Assembly (NCBI GenBank): GCA_030268105.1
Contig: BSDZ01000020.1
Coordinates: 822,001-886,000 of the forward strand
Length of the DNA: 64,000 bases
Direction of reading: 5' to 3'
Origin: Volvox africanus
Taxonomy: Eukaryota; Chlorophyta; Chlorophyceae; Chlamydomonadales; Volvocaceae
This document shows, piece by piece, positions 54,674 through 64,000 of this stretch (its first letter is position 1; each line of letters starts with the position of its first letter). The notes below the pieces were generated by a model. That model did not search any database. It saw nothing but the letters and a program-made list of their open reading frames with translations, and was not told the DNA's origin. Made by a program: the position numbers and the translations under genes.

Positions 54674-55506
54674 TGTTGTGCCCCGGTTCGTTTCCCGCCG
54701 ATGCGTAGGTCGATGCGATCCTACGAGGTGAAGTGCTATCTTGATGAACGCATGAATGATTATTGCATATGAATGAACCTGCATGATATAGATGTATTCG
54801 CATATATTTATATATGCATTTGGCATGATACCATTATCCATCGCGACATCGCATCATGGCAAATCCGCCTAGCATGCATGAAATCCCAAATCATTGAAGT
54901 GCGCATTATGCTCGTGCTATGAAACTATAAGTAATATCATTTGATATATTATTACTTCATTACAGCACACGTTGAGAGCGCCGCACTCGTCGCGATGCAT
55001 GCCTTGCAACCGAATATCGTTACTCAGACCCTTGCATCATGCGAATGCCGGAAAGGCTTATACGTTGTTATGCTTGGACATCGCCTATACGCAGTAGGGT
55101 TGTCACACTTAGGATCGGCCTCCTAGTGTGAATCGTACGACATTGCGATGCTGCGAGTATAACAGATGCGAGGACGGCTAAGCAAGATAAGACATTTGAT
55201 ACAGGAGAACACTCGTGTGTTCTACATTATTATTGCTATACGCTATTCTACTTAGCCCGAGCTAAGCCTAAACTTCACTATCACCGCCACGTGATGATTG
55301 CTTGCTTCCGGCGCTGACGGCGATTACGTCCATTGCACCGCTTCGATCTGTAAGACTGTAAGTTATATCTCTTCTTGTCTTGAAGTCTTCCGCTGTCTCT
55401 GTTTGCTCCCGCTTGTCTTGCTGTACTTGCAAGTGCTCGTGAATCAGTGTCGAAAGCCTTCAGACGTGCAGATACTTATGAGCAAACACGAAGGAGAGGT
55501 ACAACA
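54674..55506 (+). repeat. 3' LTR, copy 2
   Basis: 833 bp, preceded by GGGAGGGGGGATAAT. It starts TGTTGTGCCCCGG, differing from the 5' LTR start within the first 12 bases, and ends TACAACA. Confidence 0.9.
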
Positions 55507-56505
55507 ACTTTATTTACCGGGCTTGTCGTCGGTTAAGCATAGGGACACTCTGCAAGAATGTCAGTGGCTTATGATCGGTCTTCAGTGTAAAAGGGCGGCC
55601 CTCGAGGTAACAACACCATTCCTTCAAAGCATGTAGAGCTGCCAACAGCTCCTGCTCTCCGGTTGTATATCGGGTCTCTGCACCCGAAAACTTCTTACTC
55701 GTGAAGGCAATTGGTCGTCCTTCCTGCAACAATACAGCGCCGCTTCCATGCAAGGAAGCATCCGATACAACTTCAACACGGAATGGCAACTAGTAATCAG
55801 GAAAAGAGAGGGTAACGTCGTCGGCGACGATTCGTTTGAGCTCTTCGAATGCCCGCTGACACGCGGATGTCCAGGCTTCGAGAGAAACGAAACCTCCTTT
55901 CTTCGTCAAATTTGTAAGCAGGGCCGCAATAATGGAGTAATTTTTAATAAACTTATGGAAGTAGTTAGTCAAACCCAAGAACTGGCGTAGTTCGGTGAGG
56001 TTCTGAGGCGCGGGCCATTCGCGAACCACAGCTACCTTCCGTGGATCCATCCTGACCCCAGTGGCCGACACGATGTGGCCCAAATACTCCACTTGCGGCT
56101 GCGCTGAAAAGCACTTGGCACGTTTAGCAAACAATTGCTCCCGCTTCATCACCTCAAGCACGAGCTCGAGATGCTTCAGGTGCTCCTCGCGCGTTTTGGA
56201 ATATATTAAAATATCATCCAAATAGCAAACGACGAACCTGTCGATATACGGTCTGAACATGCGATCCATCACTGCTTGAAATGTGGTGGGCGCATTAGTA
56301 AGTCCAAACGACAAGACCGTGTACTCGAAGTGACCAAAGGGAGTCCGGAAAGCGGTTTGCGTATCTGATTATACCTTTGTTGAAGTTCAATCGAGGAAAA
56401 ATAAGCTGAGCCTTTCAGCTTATCGAGCAGGTCATCGACGCGCGGCAAAGGGTAGCGATTTTTAATCGTGGTCGCATTCAAGCCCCTATAATCAATGCAC
56501 ATACG
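55507..56505 (-). pseudogene. pol: Element D pol: reverse transcriptase to RNase H fragment
   Basis: Minus strand from 56505: [20 protein letters not shown], a frame break near 56350, [22 protein letters not shown], a second break at the PDY segment (55790), then VVSDASLHGSG, TGEQE and KTDHKP. It ends at 55507 against copy 2. Right of 56505 it is interrupted by copy 3 and resumes at 63984. Confidence 0.9.
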
Positions 56506-57330
56506 TGTTGTACCTCTCGTTCGCGTTTGCTCATGAGTATCTGCACGTCTTGGAGACTATCGACACCGATGTGCGAGCACTTGCAAGTACAGCAAGGCAA
56601 GCGAGAGCAAACAGAGACAGCGGAAGACTTCAAGACGAAGAGAGATATAACTTACAGTCTTACGGATCAGAACGATGCAATGGACGAAATCGCCGTCAGC
56701 GCCGGAAGCAAGCAGTCATCACGCGGCGGTGATTAGCGAAGTTCAGGCTTAGCTCGGGCTAAGTAGAATAGTGTATAGAAATAGTAATTTAGAACACACG
56801 AGTGTTCTCCGGTATCGAATGTCTTGTCTAGCTTAGCCGTCCTCGCATCTGTTATACTCGCAGCATCGCAGTGCCGTACGATTCACATTAGGAGGCCGAT
56901 CCTAGATGTGACAACCCTACTGCGTCTAGGCGATGTCTACGCATAACAACGTATAAGCCTTTCCGGCATTCGCATGATGCAAGGGTCCGGATAACGATAT
57001 CCAGTTGCAGGGCATGTATCGCGACGAGTGCGGCGCTCTCAACGTGTGCTTAAATGAAGTAATATTATATCAGATAATATTACTTATCGTTTCGTAGCAC
57101 GAGCATAATGCGCACTTCCATGCTTCGGGCATCCATGCATGCTAGGCGGATTTGCCATGATGCGATGTCGCGATGGATAATGATGCCATGCTAAATGCAT
57201 ATATAAATGTATACGAATACATTTATATAATGCAGATTCATTCATATGTAATGCGTTCATCACAAAAGCACTTCGCCTAGTAGGATCGCGTCGACCTACT
57301 CGTCGGCGGAAAATGAACCGTAGCACAACA
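56506..57330 (-). repeat. 3' LTR, copy 3
   Basis: 825 bp; the polypurine tract complement (ATTATCCCCCCTCCCG) follows at 57331. It differs from the 5' LTR at about two sites (such as ACACG against ACATG and CCAGT against CCGGT). Confidence 0.95.
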
Positions 57331-57389
57331 ATTATCCCCCCTCCCGTATGCAGCGTCCTCGCTGCATCATACAGCATCGACTGCAGGGG

Positions 57390-60300
57390 TCATTGGGCTT
57401 GCGTGGCACGTTTGCGGGCTTCTTCGAGCAGGGGTTTCATGTCCTGTGAGAAGTTGCGTGCCGGTTCCCATGAGTTGTGCTCGTCGGTATACCCTGTCCA
57501 CTTGACCAAGTACTCGTGTACTGTCCGCTTACGTCGGTGTCGGCCCACACGACGCGCGCGATAATCTAACACCCGCTCCACATCGTAAAACTTCTGTTTA
57601 CCAGCGATCCAGGTCTCGGGAACTGGTTCGATCGCTGCGGGGGCGTTAGCAGGCTCAGGGACGGGTTCCGTACCACGATACGGACGAACAAGCGATACGT
57701 GAAACGTGGGGTGAATGGTCATATCAGCGGGCAATGCAAGCTCCACAGCCACATTCCCAACCATGCGCACGACAGGATACGGACCAATCCAGCGGGGTAA
57801 GAGTTTTCGGGATCCGTCGGCCAAGGAACGCAAGTTCTTGGTGCTTAGCAACACGAGTTGCCCCTCCGAAAACGTCACATCCTGCTTGGATTTGTTGTAG
57901 TATTCCGTCGTTCGTTGCTGCGCCGCGTCCAAACACGACTTCGCGTCTGTGATTCGGGACATAAAAGACTTGGCAAAAAGTTTAGCAGCAGGCACGTTCA
58001 CTTCCAACTCACGCCACACGGGTAGCGCGGGATGAAACCCGTAGTTAAGAAAGAACGGACTTTTGCCTGTAGAGCGGTTAACAGCGTTGTTAAGCGCGAA
58101 TTCTGCCGCAGTCAAATATGTATCCCAAACAAGTGGTGTGCGACCAGCATAATTGCGCAACATATCACCCAACGTGCGGTTTGTGCGTTCGGTTTGACCA
58201 TCAGTCTGCGGGTGGTACGCTGTGCTCAGGTTGACACGCATGCCAACTAGCTTGCAGAGCGCTTCCCAAAACTTAGACGTGAACTGTCCTCCGCGGTCCG
58301 AGATCACATTTTTGGGAACCCCGTGTAACCGAACCACATTGTCGAAAAACAAACGTGCAGTTTGCTCAGCCGTGCAGGATGATGTGCATGGTGCTAGGTG
58401 AACCATCTTAGTCAGACGATCGACCATTACGAACACCGCATCGTATCCCCCCTCAGTTTTGGGCAGCGCGACTACGAAGTCCATGGAAACACTTTCCCAA
58501 GGCGCATCCGGGACAGGCAACGGTTGCAACAACCCATGGCCCTTACCGGACAAAGCCTTATTGCGCTGGCACAGACTGCATGTCTGTACGAAGTTCGCTG
58601 CATCCTTAGCCAAACGAGGCCACCAAAAGGAACGTTGCACCAAGTCGATCAATCGCTTGCTACCAGGGTGTCCTGCTAACGGGTCCTCGTGGAACCGCGC
58701 AAGGATGTCGTAGCGTAGCGCGTCGTCGTTCGGAACGACGATTTGCGTAGCTGCACCCTCCGTCCGTAGCCAAAGGCCATTCTGCTTGCGAAGGTTTTCT
58801 ACATTAGCCGGGTCCGCGAACCAGGCGTCTGCGTTGTAGGCAACCTTCAACCGCTCCGCGAGGTCCGTCGCGATCGGAACCTCCTCGCTACGCGGCCGTA
58901 CGACGGGCGCTGCCAAAATTGCAGCGTGTAGCGACGGATGTCGACTGAGAGCATCGGCAATATTCAATTTACCAGAAATATACTCCCAGGTGCAGTTGAA
59001 CCTAGCTAGATATTCCATCCACCTAGCTTGACGGCGGTTCAACGTCGGAACGCTTTGCAAAAACGTTAGGGGCTTATGGTCAGTCTTTAAAGTAAACGGG
59101 CGTCCCTCGAGGTAACAGCGCCATTCCTTTAAAGCATGCAGCACAGCCAGAAGCTCCTGTTCCCCGGTGGTGTAGCGAATCTCCGCACCAGAAAACTTCT
59201 TACTCGTGAAGGCGATCGGTCGCCCTTCCTGTAACAATACAGCGCCGCTTCCAAATATTGAGGCATCAGACACTACCTCAACACGAAATGGCAACGAGTA
59301 ATCAGGGAATGCAAGGGTGACATCTTCGGCAACGATTCGTTTGAGCTCTTCGAATGCCCGCTGGCATTGCGACGTCCACGACTCGAGCGAAACGAAAACG
59401 CCTTTGCGAGTTAAGTTAGTAAGCGGGGCCGCAATGATGGAATATTTTTCAATGAACTTCCGGAAATAATTGGTCAAGCCAAGGAACTTACGCAGCTCCG
59501 TGAGGTTCTGAGGCGCGGGCCAATCGCGAACCACGGCGACCTTCCGCGGGTCCATCTTCACACCGGTGGCCGACACAATGTGGCCCAAATATTCCACCTG
59601 AGGCTGCGCCCAAAAGCATTTGGCGCGTTTAGCAAACAATTGCTCCCGCCTCATAACGTCGAGCACGAGCCGCAGATGCTCCAAGTGCTCCTCGCGCGTC
59701 TTAGAATATACCAAGATGTCATCCAGGTAGCAAACAACGAACCTGTCGATAAACGGCCTAAACATTCGGTCCATAACCGCCTGAAACGTCGCAGGGGCAT
59801 TAGTCAAACCAAACGATAGGACCGTATACTCAAAGTGACCGAAGGGCGTCCGAAAAGCGGTTTTCGGGATATCAGAGGCAGCGATGCGAATCTGATTGTA
59901 GCCCTGTTGTAAGTCAATTGAGGAAAAATAAGCCGAGCCCTTCAGCTTATCCAACAGGTCGTCAACGCGTGGCAAAGGGTAGCGATTTTTCACCGTATTC
60001 GCATTTAACCCCCGGTAATCGATGCACATGCGCAAGGTCCCATCCTTCTTACCGACAAACAAAATCGGTGCAGAATACGGGGATGTGCTGGGGCGTATCA
60101 TACCCTTCGCGAGTAAATCCGTCACCTGGCGCTTTACCTCGTCCAGTTCCAATGGACTCAACCTGTACATTGGCCGGGCCGTAGGCTGCGCTCCAGGCAT
60201 GAGAGGGATTGTGTGATCAACAGGACGCATAGGTGGTAGGCCAGGGATATCTTTAAAGACGTCCTCATACTGCGACAGTAGGGCCTCAACCTCAGGATCC

Positions 60301-61451
60301 GCAGAAATCTGCGCGGTGGTGACACAACAGCTCACCCGCGGCCTTAAAAGCAGTCCGTGGGCACCCTTCCGTAACAAACGGACGGCCTCCTTACGCCCGA
60401 CTAGCTCTGGTTCGATTCGCGCGGCCATTGCGGTCACAGCGAAATTAACCATAGGCACCGCCTCAGTTTCGCCCTCCTTTGGTGTGACATATTCGAACGA
60501 CAGGAAAGGTACCTTAATCGACAGAGTACCCTTGCACATATGCAGGGTTGCGGTCTCCATGTCGATGCGCGCGCGGTACTGTCGTAATGTCGACGACCCC
60601 ATTATGTACGGTGCAGTCTCTGCTAAGCCCTGCAGCACGTACGGCCGGGTCACAACACGCAAAGGGCCTAACGATAGGCTAAGGGTAATCCTGCCCACGA
60701 TGGGATGCTTACCCCCGTCAGCAAGGGTAACCTGTGTACAATCAGACGACTCTGGGGACAACCCCAGCGCATTCACCTCTGCGACAGAGATGAAGTCGTC
60801 GCTGGCACCGGTGTCAACAAGTGCCTTCAGAGTACGGCCATTCAAACCGATCTGAACCACAGGGACACGGTTATCTACGAGCGACTGCCCAGCAGACAAC
60901 GTCAGTGCACTTAAGGCGGGTCCGTAACCAACGGCACCCCCTTCAGGAGCTTCGTACCAAACGTCAACCGAGTAGGATAGGTGTGGCCACGGAGCCAGCG
61001 TACCCTCCCGATCCACACCATTAAACAAAACGGTGCCCGGCTCGAACCGGTGGACATGCCGCATACCCCTTAACGATGCCTCTGCCTTGCGCCGACAGAA
61101 AGCAGGGAGTAATACACATGCGGCAGTGCCTGGATATTGACGCCTACATCTCCTGTATATGGCCAACTGTTCCGACATCTCACGCAGAGATGAGGGGATG
61201 AACAAAACCACGTGGTTGGACAGATCGATAGACGACAGGGGACGGCGAGGTGTAAACACATTACACAACGGATCGAAGCAGAGAAGTCCCGTGCGTCCGT
61301 CAAGCGTGATGCGTCGCGCAATGACTCGCTCGATGTGTCCAAGTACACAAGGCAACAATGCCTTAACGGCTGGCCGTAAGGATGACCACCGACCACGCGT
61401 TAGTTCAGAAATCCCGGGTGGTGCCCCCTCCACAGGAACCCGGGCAAGCCC
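57390..61451 (-). CDS. pol: Pol polyprotein, family A copy 3, intact
   Basis: Open from the UAG at 61452; the 1347-codon stretch from 61433 begins with GTG and the first ATG lies over 100 codons in. Residues 20-162 form a conserved block (LLCFDPLCN 50-58, [10 protein letters not shown] 106-115, VDVWYEAP 156-163). Protease has VDTGASDDF (206-214). RT has [11 protein letters not shown] (568-578), RNase H VSDAS (721-725), TGEQE (756-760) and KTDHKP (783-788). Integrase has an HHCC finger (H915, H922, C952, C955) and D985, D1046, E1082. The chromodomain spans about 1282-1330 ([19 protein letters not shown]). No breaks are seen. Expression probably needs readthrough from gag. Confidence 0.96.
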   Translation of the reverse strand, partial: GLARVPVEGAPPGISELTRGRWSSLRPAVKALLPCVLGHIERVIARRITLDGRTGLLCFDPLCNVFTPRRPLSSIDLSNHVVLFIPSSLREMSEQLAIYRRCRRQYPGTAACVLLPAFCRRKAEASLRGMRHVHRFEPGTVLFNGVDREGTLAPWPHLSYSVDVWYEAPEGGAVGYGPALSALTLSAGQSLVDNRVPVVQIGLNGRTLKALVDTGASDDFISVAEVNALGLSPESSDCTQVTLADGGKHPIVGRITLSLSLGPLRVVTRPYVLQGLAETAPYIMGSSTLRQYRARIDMETATLHMCKGTLSIKVPFLSFEYVTPKEGETEAVPMVNFAVTAMAARIEPELVGRKEAVRLLRKGAHGLLLRPRVSCCVTTAQISADPEVEALLSQYEDVFKDIPGLPPMRPVDHTIPLMPGAQPTARPMYRLSPLELDEVKRQVTDLLAKGMIRPSTSPYSAPILFVGKKDGTLRMCIDYRGLNANTVKNRYPLPRVDDLLDKLKGSAYFSSIDLQQGYNQIRIAASDIPKTAFRTPFGHFEYTVLSFGLTNAPATFQAVMDRMFRPFIDRFVVCYLDDILVYSKTREEHLEHLRLVLDVMRREQLFAKRAKCFWAQPQVEYLGHIVSATGVKMDPRKVAVVRDWPAPQNLTELRKFLGLTNYFRKFIEKYSIIAAPLTNLTRKGVFVSLESWTSQCQRAFEELKRIVAEDVTLAFPDYSLPFRVEVVSDASIFGSGAVLLQEGRPIAFTSKKFSGAEIRYTTGEQELLAVLHALKEWRCYLEGRPFTLKTDHKPLTFLQSVPTLNRRQARWMEYLARFNCTWEYISGKLNIADALSRHPSLHAAILAAPVVRPRSEEVPIATDLAERLKVAYNADAWFADPANVENLRKQNGLWLRTEGAATQIVVPNDDALRYDILARFHEDPLAGHPGSKRLIDLVQRSFWWPRLAKDAANFVQTCSLCQRNKALSGKGHGLLQPLPVPDAPWESVSMDFVVALPKTEGGYDAVFVMVDRLTKMVHLAPCTSSCTAEQTARLFFDNVVRLHGVPKNVISDRGGQFTSKFWEALCKLVGMRVNLSTAYHPQTDGQTERTNRTLGDMLRNYAGRTPLVWDTYLTAAEFALNNAVNRSTGKSPFFLNYGFHPALPVWRELEVNVPAAKLFAKSFMSRITDAKSCLDAAQQRTTEYYNKSKQDVTFSEGQLVLLSTKNLRSLADGSRKLLPRWIGPYPVVRMVGNVAVELALPADMTIHPTFHVSLVRPYRGTEPVPEPANAPAAIEPVPETWIAGKQKFYDVERVLDYRARRVGRHRRKRTVHEYLVKWTGYTDEHNSWEPARNFSQDMKPLLEEARKRATQAQ

Positions 61452-62687
61452 CTATTTCGGCTGAGGTACAAACGGCGGCATTAGAGGGCAATCCTTCGTA
61501 GAATGGCTCTCCGCACACCGTAGACAAACGTTGGCCAATTTTCGACGCTCGAATTCGGAACGATTGCAATTCCATTTTGGCATAAATGTGTCGTCCGTAC
61601 GAGTACGCTTTGCGTTGGGGTCGGAACGCTGTGCGGCTGCCGACGACGGCGCACCACCACGCTTCCTGTTCCTAGCTGGGTCCGAGCTCGGACCTGCTCC
61701 TCCTGTACCACGGACACCCGAGCTAGCGCCCCCGCGCGCCTTGCGCTGCCCGTTGCCGCGTCGCGTCGCGGCAGTAGGCGTGGGGCGGGTCGCGCCGAGG
61801 TCCTGGTCGAGAGCCACAGCTTCCCCAAGCGGATCCTGCACTTGCACGGCATTTGCACGAGGGGCAGACTTGACTTCTTCCTCGCCGGCAAGAAGTCGTA
61901 TCTCCGCGCCCTTAGCAAAAGCGACCAACGCGTCATACGACTTGATCTGCGCTCCAACCAAGTCAGTGGCGCACCATTTAGCCAAAAGTTTCGTTAGGCC
62001 TCGCCTAAACCAAAAGACACGCTCAGATTCGGTGAGGTCAGCAATGGGAGTCACAAGTGCTTCGAAGCGTGACTGGTACGCAGGTACATTTTCATCCCGA
62101 CGCATGTGGTAGCTACCGGCTGCCAAAGCGTTACGAGCTTCCACATCGCGTGCTTGAACCTCAGTAGCGAATCGTGCGAGCAAAGCGGCGACCAACTCGT
62201 CAAAAGTATAGCTGCCCCGGGCGTTGGTCCAATTGCGATACCAGTCCTTCGCTGCGCCCTCGAGGGTGTTACCAACGAAGAGACACCTGATACCGTCATT
62301 GTCGCCACCATGAACAGCTTGGAGGTACTTTTTAGCGTCACGCACGTACGCACGAGTTGCATCGGCTATGCTATGCCCTGGTGTCTTGTCGGTCAGCGAA
62401 ATATTGAGCCTAGGAACGGGAATCGACAATCTCATCACCTCAGGGATGTCATCATGCCCTCGAGCTTGAGGTAATGGCAGAACCCTTGGTCCAGCAGTGT
62501 TGTCCATATTCGTGTTCACTGCTGAATGCGGCACAATTAAGTGAGCAGGGGTCTGAAGGAAAAGGGGCTCTTGAGTGGCTCGCGCGCCAACAGTCTCAAG
62601 ACCTCTATCCGGCGCTCTAGCAGCTACAACGAAATCAGGTTGGCTAGCTAGGCTAGTGTGCGGCGTATCGTCGTGTTCCGCGGACAT
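61452..62687 (-). CDS. gag: Gag, family A copy 3
   Basis: 411 codons with the family capsid core (TRAYVRDAKKYLQ, LEGAAKDWY, RFEALVTPIADLT), a basic Arg/Gly/Ser linker, and zinc knuckle C388-x2-C391-x3-H395-x4-C400. It ends in TAG, in frame with pol. It differs from copies 1 and 2 mostly by conservative changes. Confidence 0.93.
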   Translation of the reverse strand: MSAEHDDTPHTSLASQPDFVVAARAPDRGLETVGARATQEPLFLQTPAHLIVPHSAVNTNMDNTAGPRVLPLPQARGHDDIPEVMRLSIPVPRLNISLTDKTPGHSIADATRAYVRDAKKYLQAVHGGDNDGIRCLFVGNTLEGAAKDWYRNWTNARGSYTFDELVAALLARFATEVQARDVEARNALAAGSYHMRRDENVPAYQSRFEALVTPIADLTESERVFWFRRGLTKLLAKWCATDLVGAQIKSYDALVAFAKGAEIRLLAGEEEVKSAPRANAVQVQDPLGEAVALDQDLGATRPTPTAATRRGNGQRKARGGASSGVRGTGGAGPSSDPARNRKRGGAPSSAAAQRSDPNAKRTRTDDTFMPKWNCNRSEFERRKLANVCLRCAESHSTKDCPLMPPFVPQPK

Positions 62688-63086
62688 GGAGCACGAAACG
62701 ATACCCTAGTTTTGCGTAATAGAAGCCGACTTCTATCGCAAAGGCAAGAGTACAAAGCGATTCGGTGAGCCTACCGACAGTACTCTTGAGAAGATTCAGC
62801 AAACTCAGCAAGTAATTGCCCAGCTGAGTCCTGATCTCCGTAGTTTGAGCAATGAGAGTCGCCAACTGGTCCGGACGAACACCGGTCTCAGTCGCCGCGG
62901 CAAGCAATGCCGGTGCACTGAGATTACCTGCGACTCAGAGCGTACACTTACACAACAAGTGCAGCAATCTAAGTAAAAGCAATTAAACAATTACAAACCG
63001 GAAGCGGCGGCGTCCAAAACGGCGCGGCCTAAGTCTTCGGCAAAAGTATCTAGCGGTCCTCGTGGTTCGTCGCTGGAACTTGCCAT
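62653..63086 (-). CDS. Spliced leader ORF, copy 3
   Basis: Exon 1 is 63086-62999 and exon 2 is 62927-62653, joined across a GTTTGT...CGCAG intron of about 71 bp. It gives about 120 residues overlapping the gag start. It is intact here, with ATETGVRPDQLATLIAQT and a hydrophobic C-terminal part. Confidence 0.55.
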
Positions 63087-63153
63087 AGAAAGAACCTACT
63101 TCCGATTAGACAAAGAGAGACAGTTAGGCAACGAACCTGTCTCGATACCAAAT

Positions 63154-63978
63154 TGTTGTACCTCTCGTTCGCGTTTGCTCATGAGTATCTGCACGTCTTG
63201 GAGACTATCGACACCGATGTGCGAGCACTTGCAAGTACAGCAAGGCAAGCGAGAGCAAACAGAGACAGCGGAAGACTTCAAGACGAAGAGAGATATAACT
63301 TACAGTCTTACGGATCAGAACGATGCAATGGACGAAATCGCCGTCAGCGCCGGAAGCAAGCAGTCATCACGCGGCGGTGATTAGCGAAGTTCAGGCTTAG
63401 CTCGGGCTAAGTAGAATAGTGTATAGAAATAGTAATTTAGAACACATGAGTGTTCTCCGGTATCGAATGTCTTGTCTAGCTTAGCCGTCCTCGCATCTGT
63501 TATACTCGCAGCATCGCAGTGCCGTACGATTCACATTAGGAGGCCGATCCTAGATGTGACAACCCTACTGCGTCTAGGCGATGTCTACGCATAACAACGT
63601 ATAAGCCTTTCCGGCATTCGCATGATGCAAGGGTCCGGATAACGATATCCGGTTGCAGGGCATGTATCGCGACGAGTGCGGCGCTCTCAACGTGTGCTTA
63701 AATGAAGTAATATTATATCAGATAATATTACTTATCGTTTCGTAGCACGAGCATAATGCGCACTTCCATGCTTCGGGCATCCATGCATGCTAGGCGGATT
63801 TGCCATGATGCGATGTCGCGATGGATAATGATGCCATGCTAAATGCATATATAAATGTATACGAATACATTTATATAATGCAGATTCATTCATATGTAAT
63901 GCGTTCATCACAAAAGCACTTCGCCTAGTAGGATCGCGTCGACCTACTCGTCGGCGGAAAATGAACCGTAGCACAACA
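63154..63978 (-). repeat. 5' LTR, copy 3
   Basis: 825 bp, read from 63978. The PBS complement (CCTGTCTCGATACCA, 63136-63150) lies just to its left. Confidence 0.95.
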
Positions 63979-64000
63979 ATACGCAACGTCCCATCCTTCT
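63979..64000 (-). pseudogene. pol: Element D reverse transcriptase, continues off window
   Basis: After the ATACG duplication the minus strand reads KKDGTLR, which joins MCIDYRG at 56505 across copy 3. Element D therefore extends rightward past the window edge. Confidence 0.9.

Larger units (their letters stand above)
48057..55506 (+). mobile_element. Ty3/gypsy family A copy 2, decayed
   Basis: Two 833-bp LTRs bound it (48057-48889 and 54674-55506). It splits element D pol. Flanking pentamers are ACTCC (48052-48056) and ACTTT (55507-55511), differing by two C-to-T changes. Gag is open; pol has TGA at 52782 and 52914 and the TAA at 54375 shared with copy 1. LTRs differ at many positions. Confidence 0.93.
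56506..63978 (-). mobile_element. Ty3/gypsy family A copy 3, intact
   Basis: It has two 825-bp LTRs (56506-57330 and 63154-63978) with about two differences, and a perfect ATACG duplication (56501-56505 and 63979-63983). PBS, spliced leader ORF, gag, in-frame UAG, full pol and polypurine tract are all present. It is the best autonomous candidate in the window. It is inserted in element D reverse transcriptase, between LR and MCIDYRG. Confidence 0.97.

Overview
The window looks like nuclear DNA of a volvocine green alga. The evidence is an intron-rich organelle-type RadA gene, a pherophorin-like hydroxyproline-rich matrix glycoprotein, TGTAA polyadenylation signals, and several LTR retrotransposon families with chromodomains or methyltransferase-like domains. 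The species cannot be fixed from sequence alone.

The left third (1-22,558) is host sequence. A nine-exon radA/sms gene runs leftward (6154 to 588) and loses its C-terminal part off the window edge. Exon phases agree at every junction. It carries an extra Asp/Tyr-rich block of about 140 residues after Walker A. About 4.4 kb without a recognised gene follows. Next, a seven-exon gene runs rightward (10569-15762) and encodes a predicted 319-residue four-helix membrane protein. Its first intron holds a 1.86-kb minisatellite of an 11-bp unit, which mimics long ORFs in several frames on both strands. Then come a LINE-like ORF remnant (17652-18305, minus) and a single-exon pherophorin-like gene (18933-20864, minus).

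The right two thirds (22,559-64,000) is a nest of Ty3/gypsy elements that can be unpicked by LTR ends and target-site duplications. Element C (minus; gag, protease, RT, RNase H, degenerate cytosine-methyltransferase-like domain, integrase) is the oldest. Its integrase ends in a fold-back inverted repeat and is interrupted by family-A copy 1 (23005-36337, TSD GAAGC). Copy 1 is itself interrupted by element B (26628-32473, TSD GGTGC). Element D (minus, a divergent relative of family A) starts at 45578 and runs off the right edge. It is interrupted by copy 2 (48057-55506) and by copy 3 (56506-63978, minus, TSD ATACG). Copy 3 has intact gag and pol and nearly identical LTRs. Element B has nearly identical LTRs and an intact pol but has lost the gag capsid region.

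The strongest observations are these. (1) Families A, B and C each have gag and the following pol/protease in one frame separated by a single UAG, which suggests stop-codon readthrough. (2) Element C pol carries a C5-methyltransferase-like fold, without its catalytic cysteine, between RNase H and integrase. (3) Element B has two successive LTR-plus-PBS units at its 5' end, the inner one belonging to a family of about 100-bp LTRs also present as two solo copies near the four-helix gene. (4) A spliced leader ORF overlaps gag in family A.
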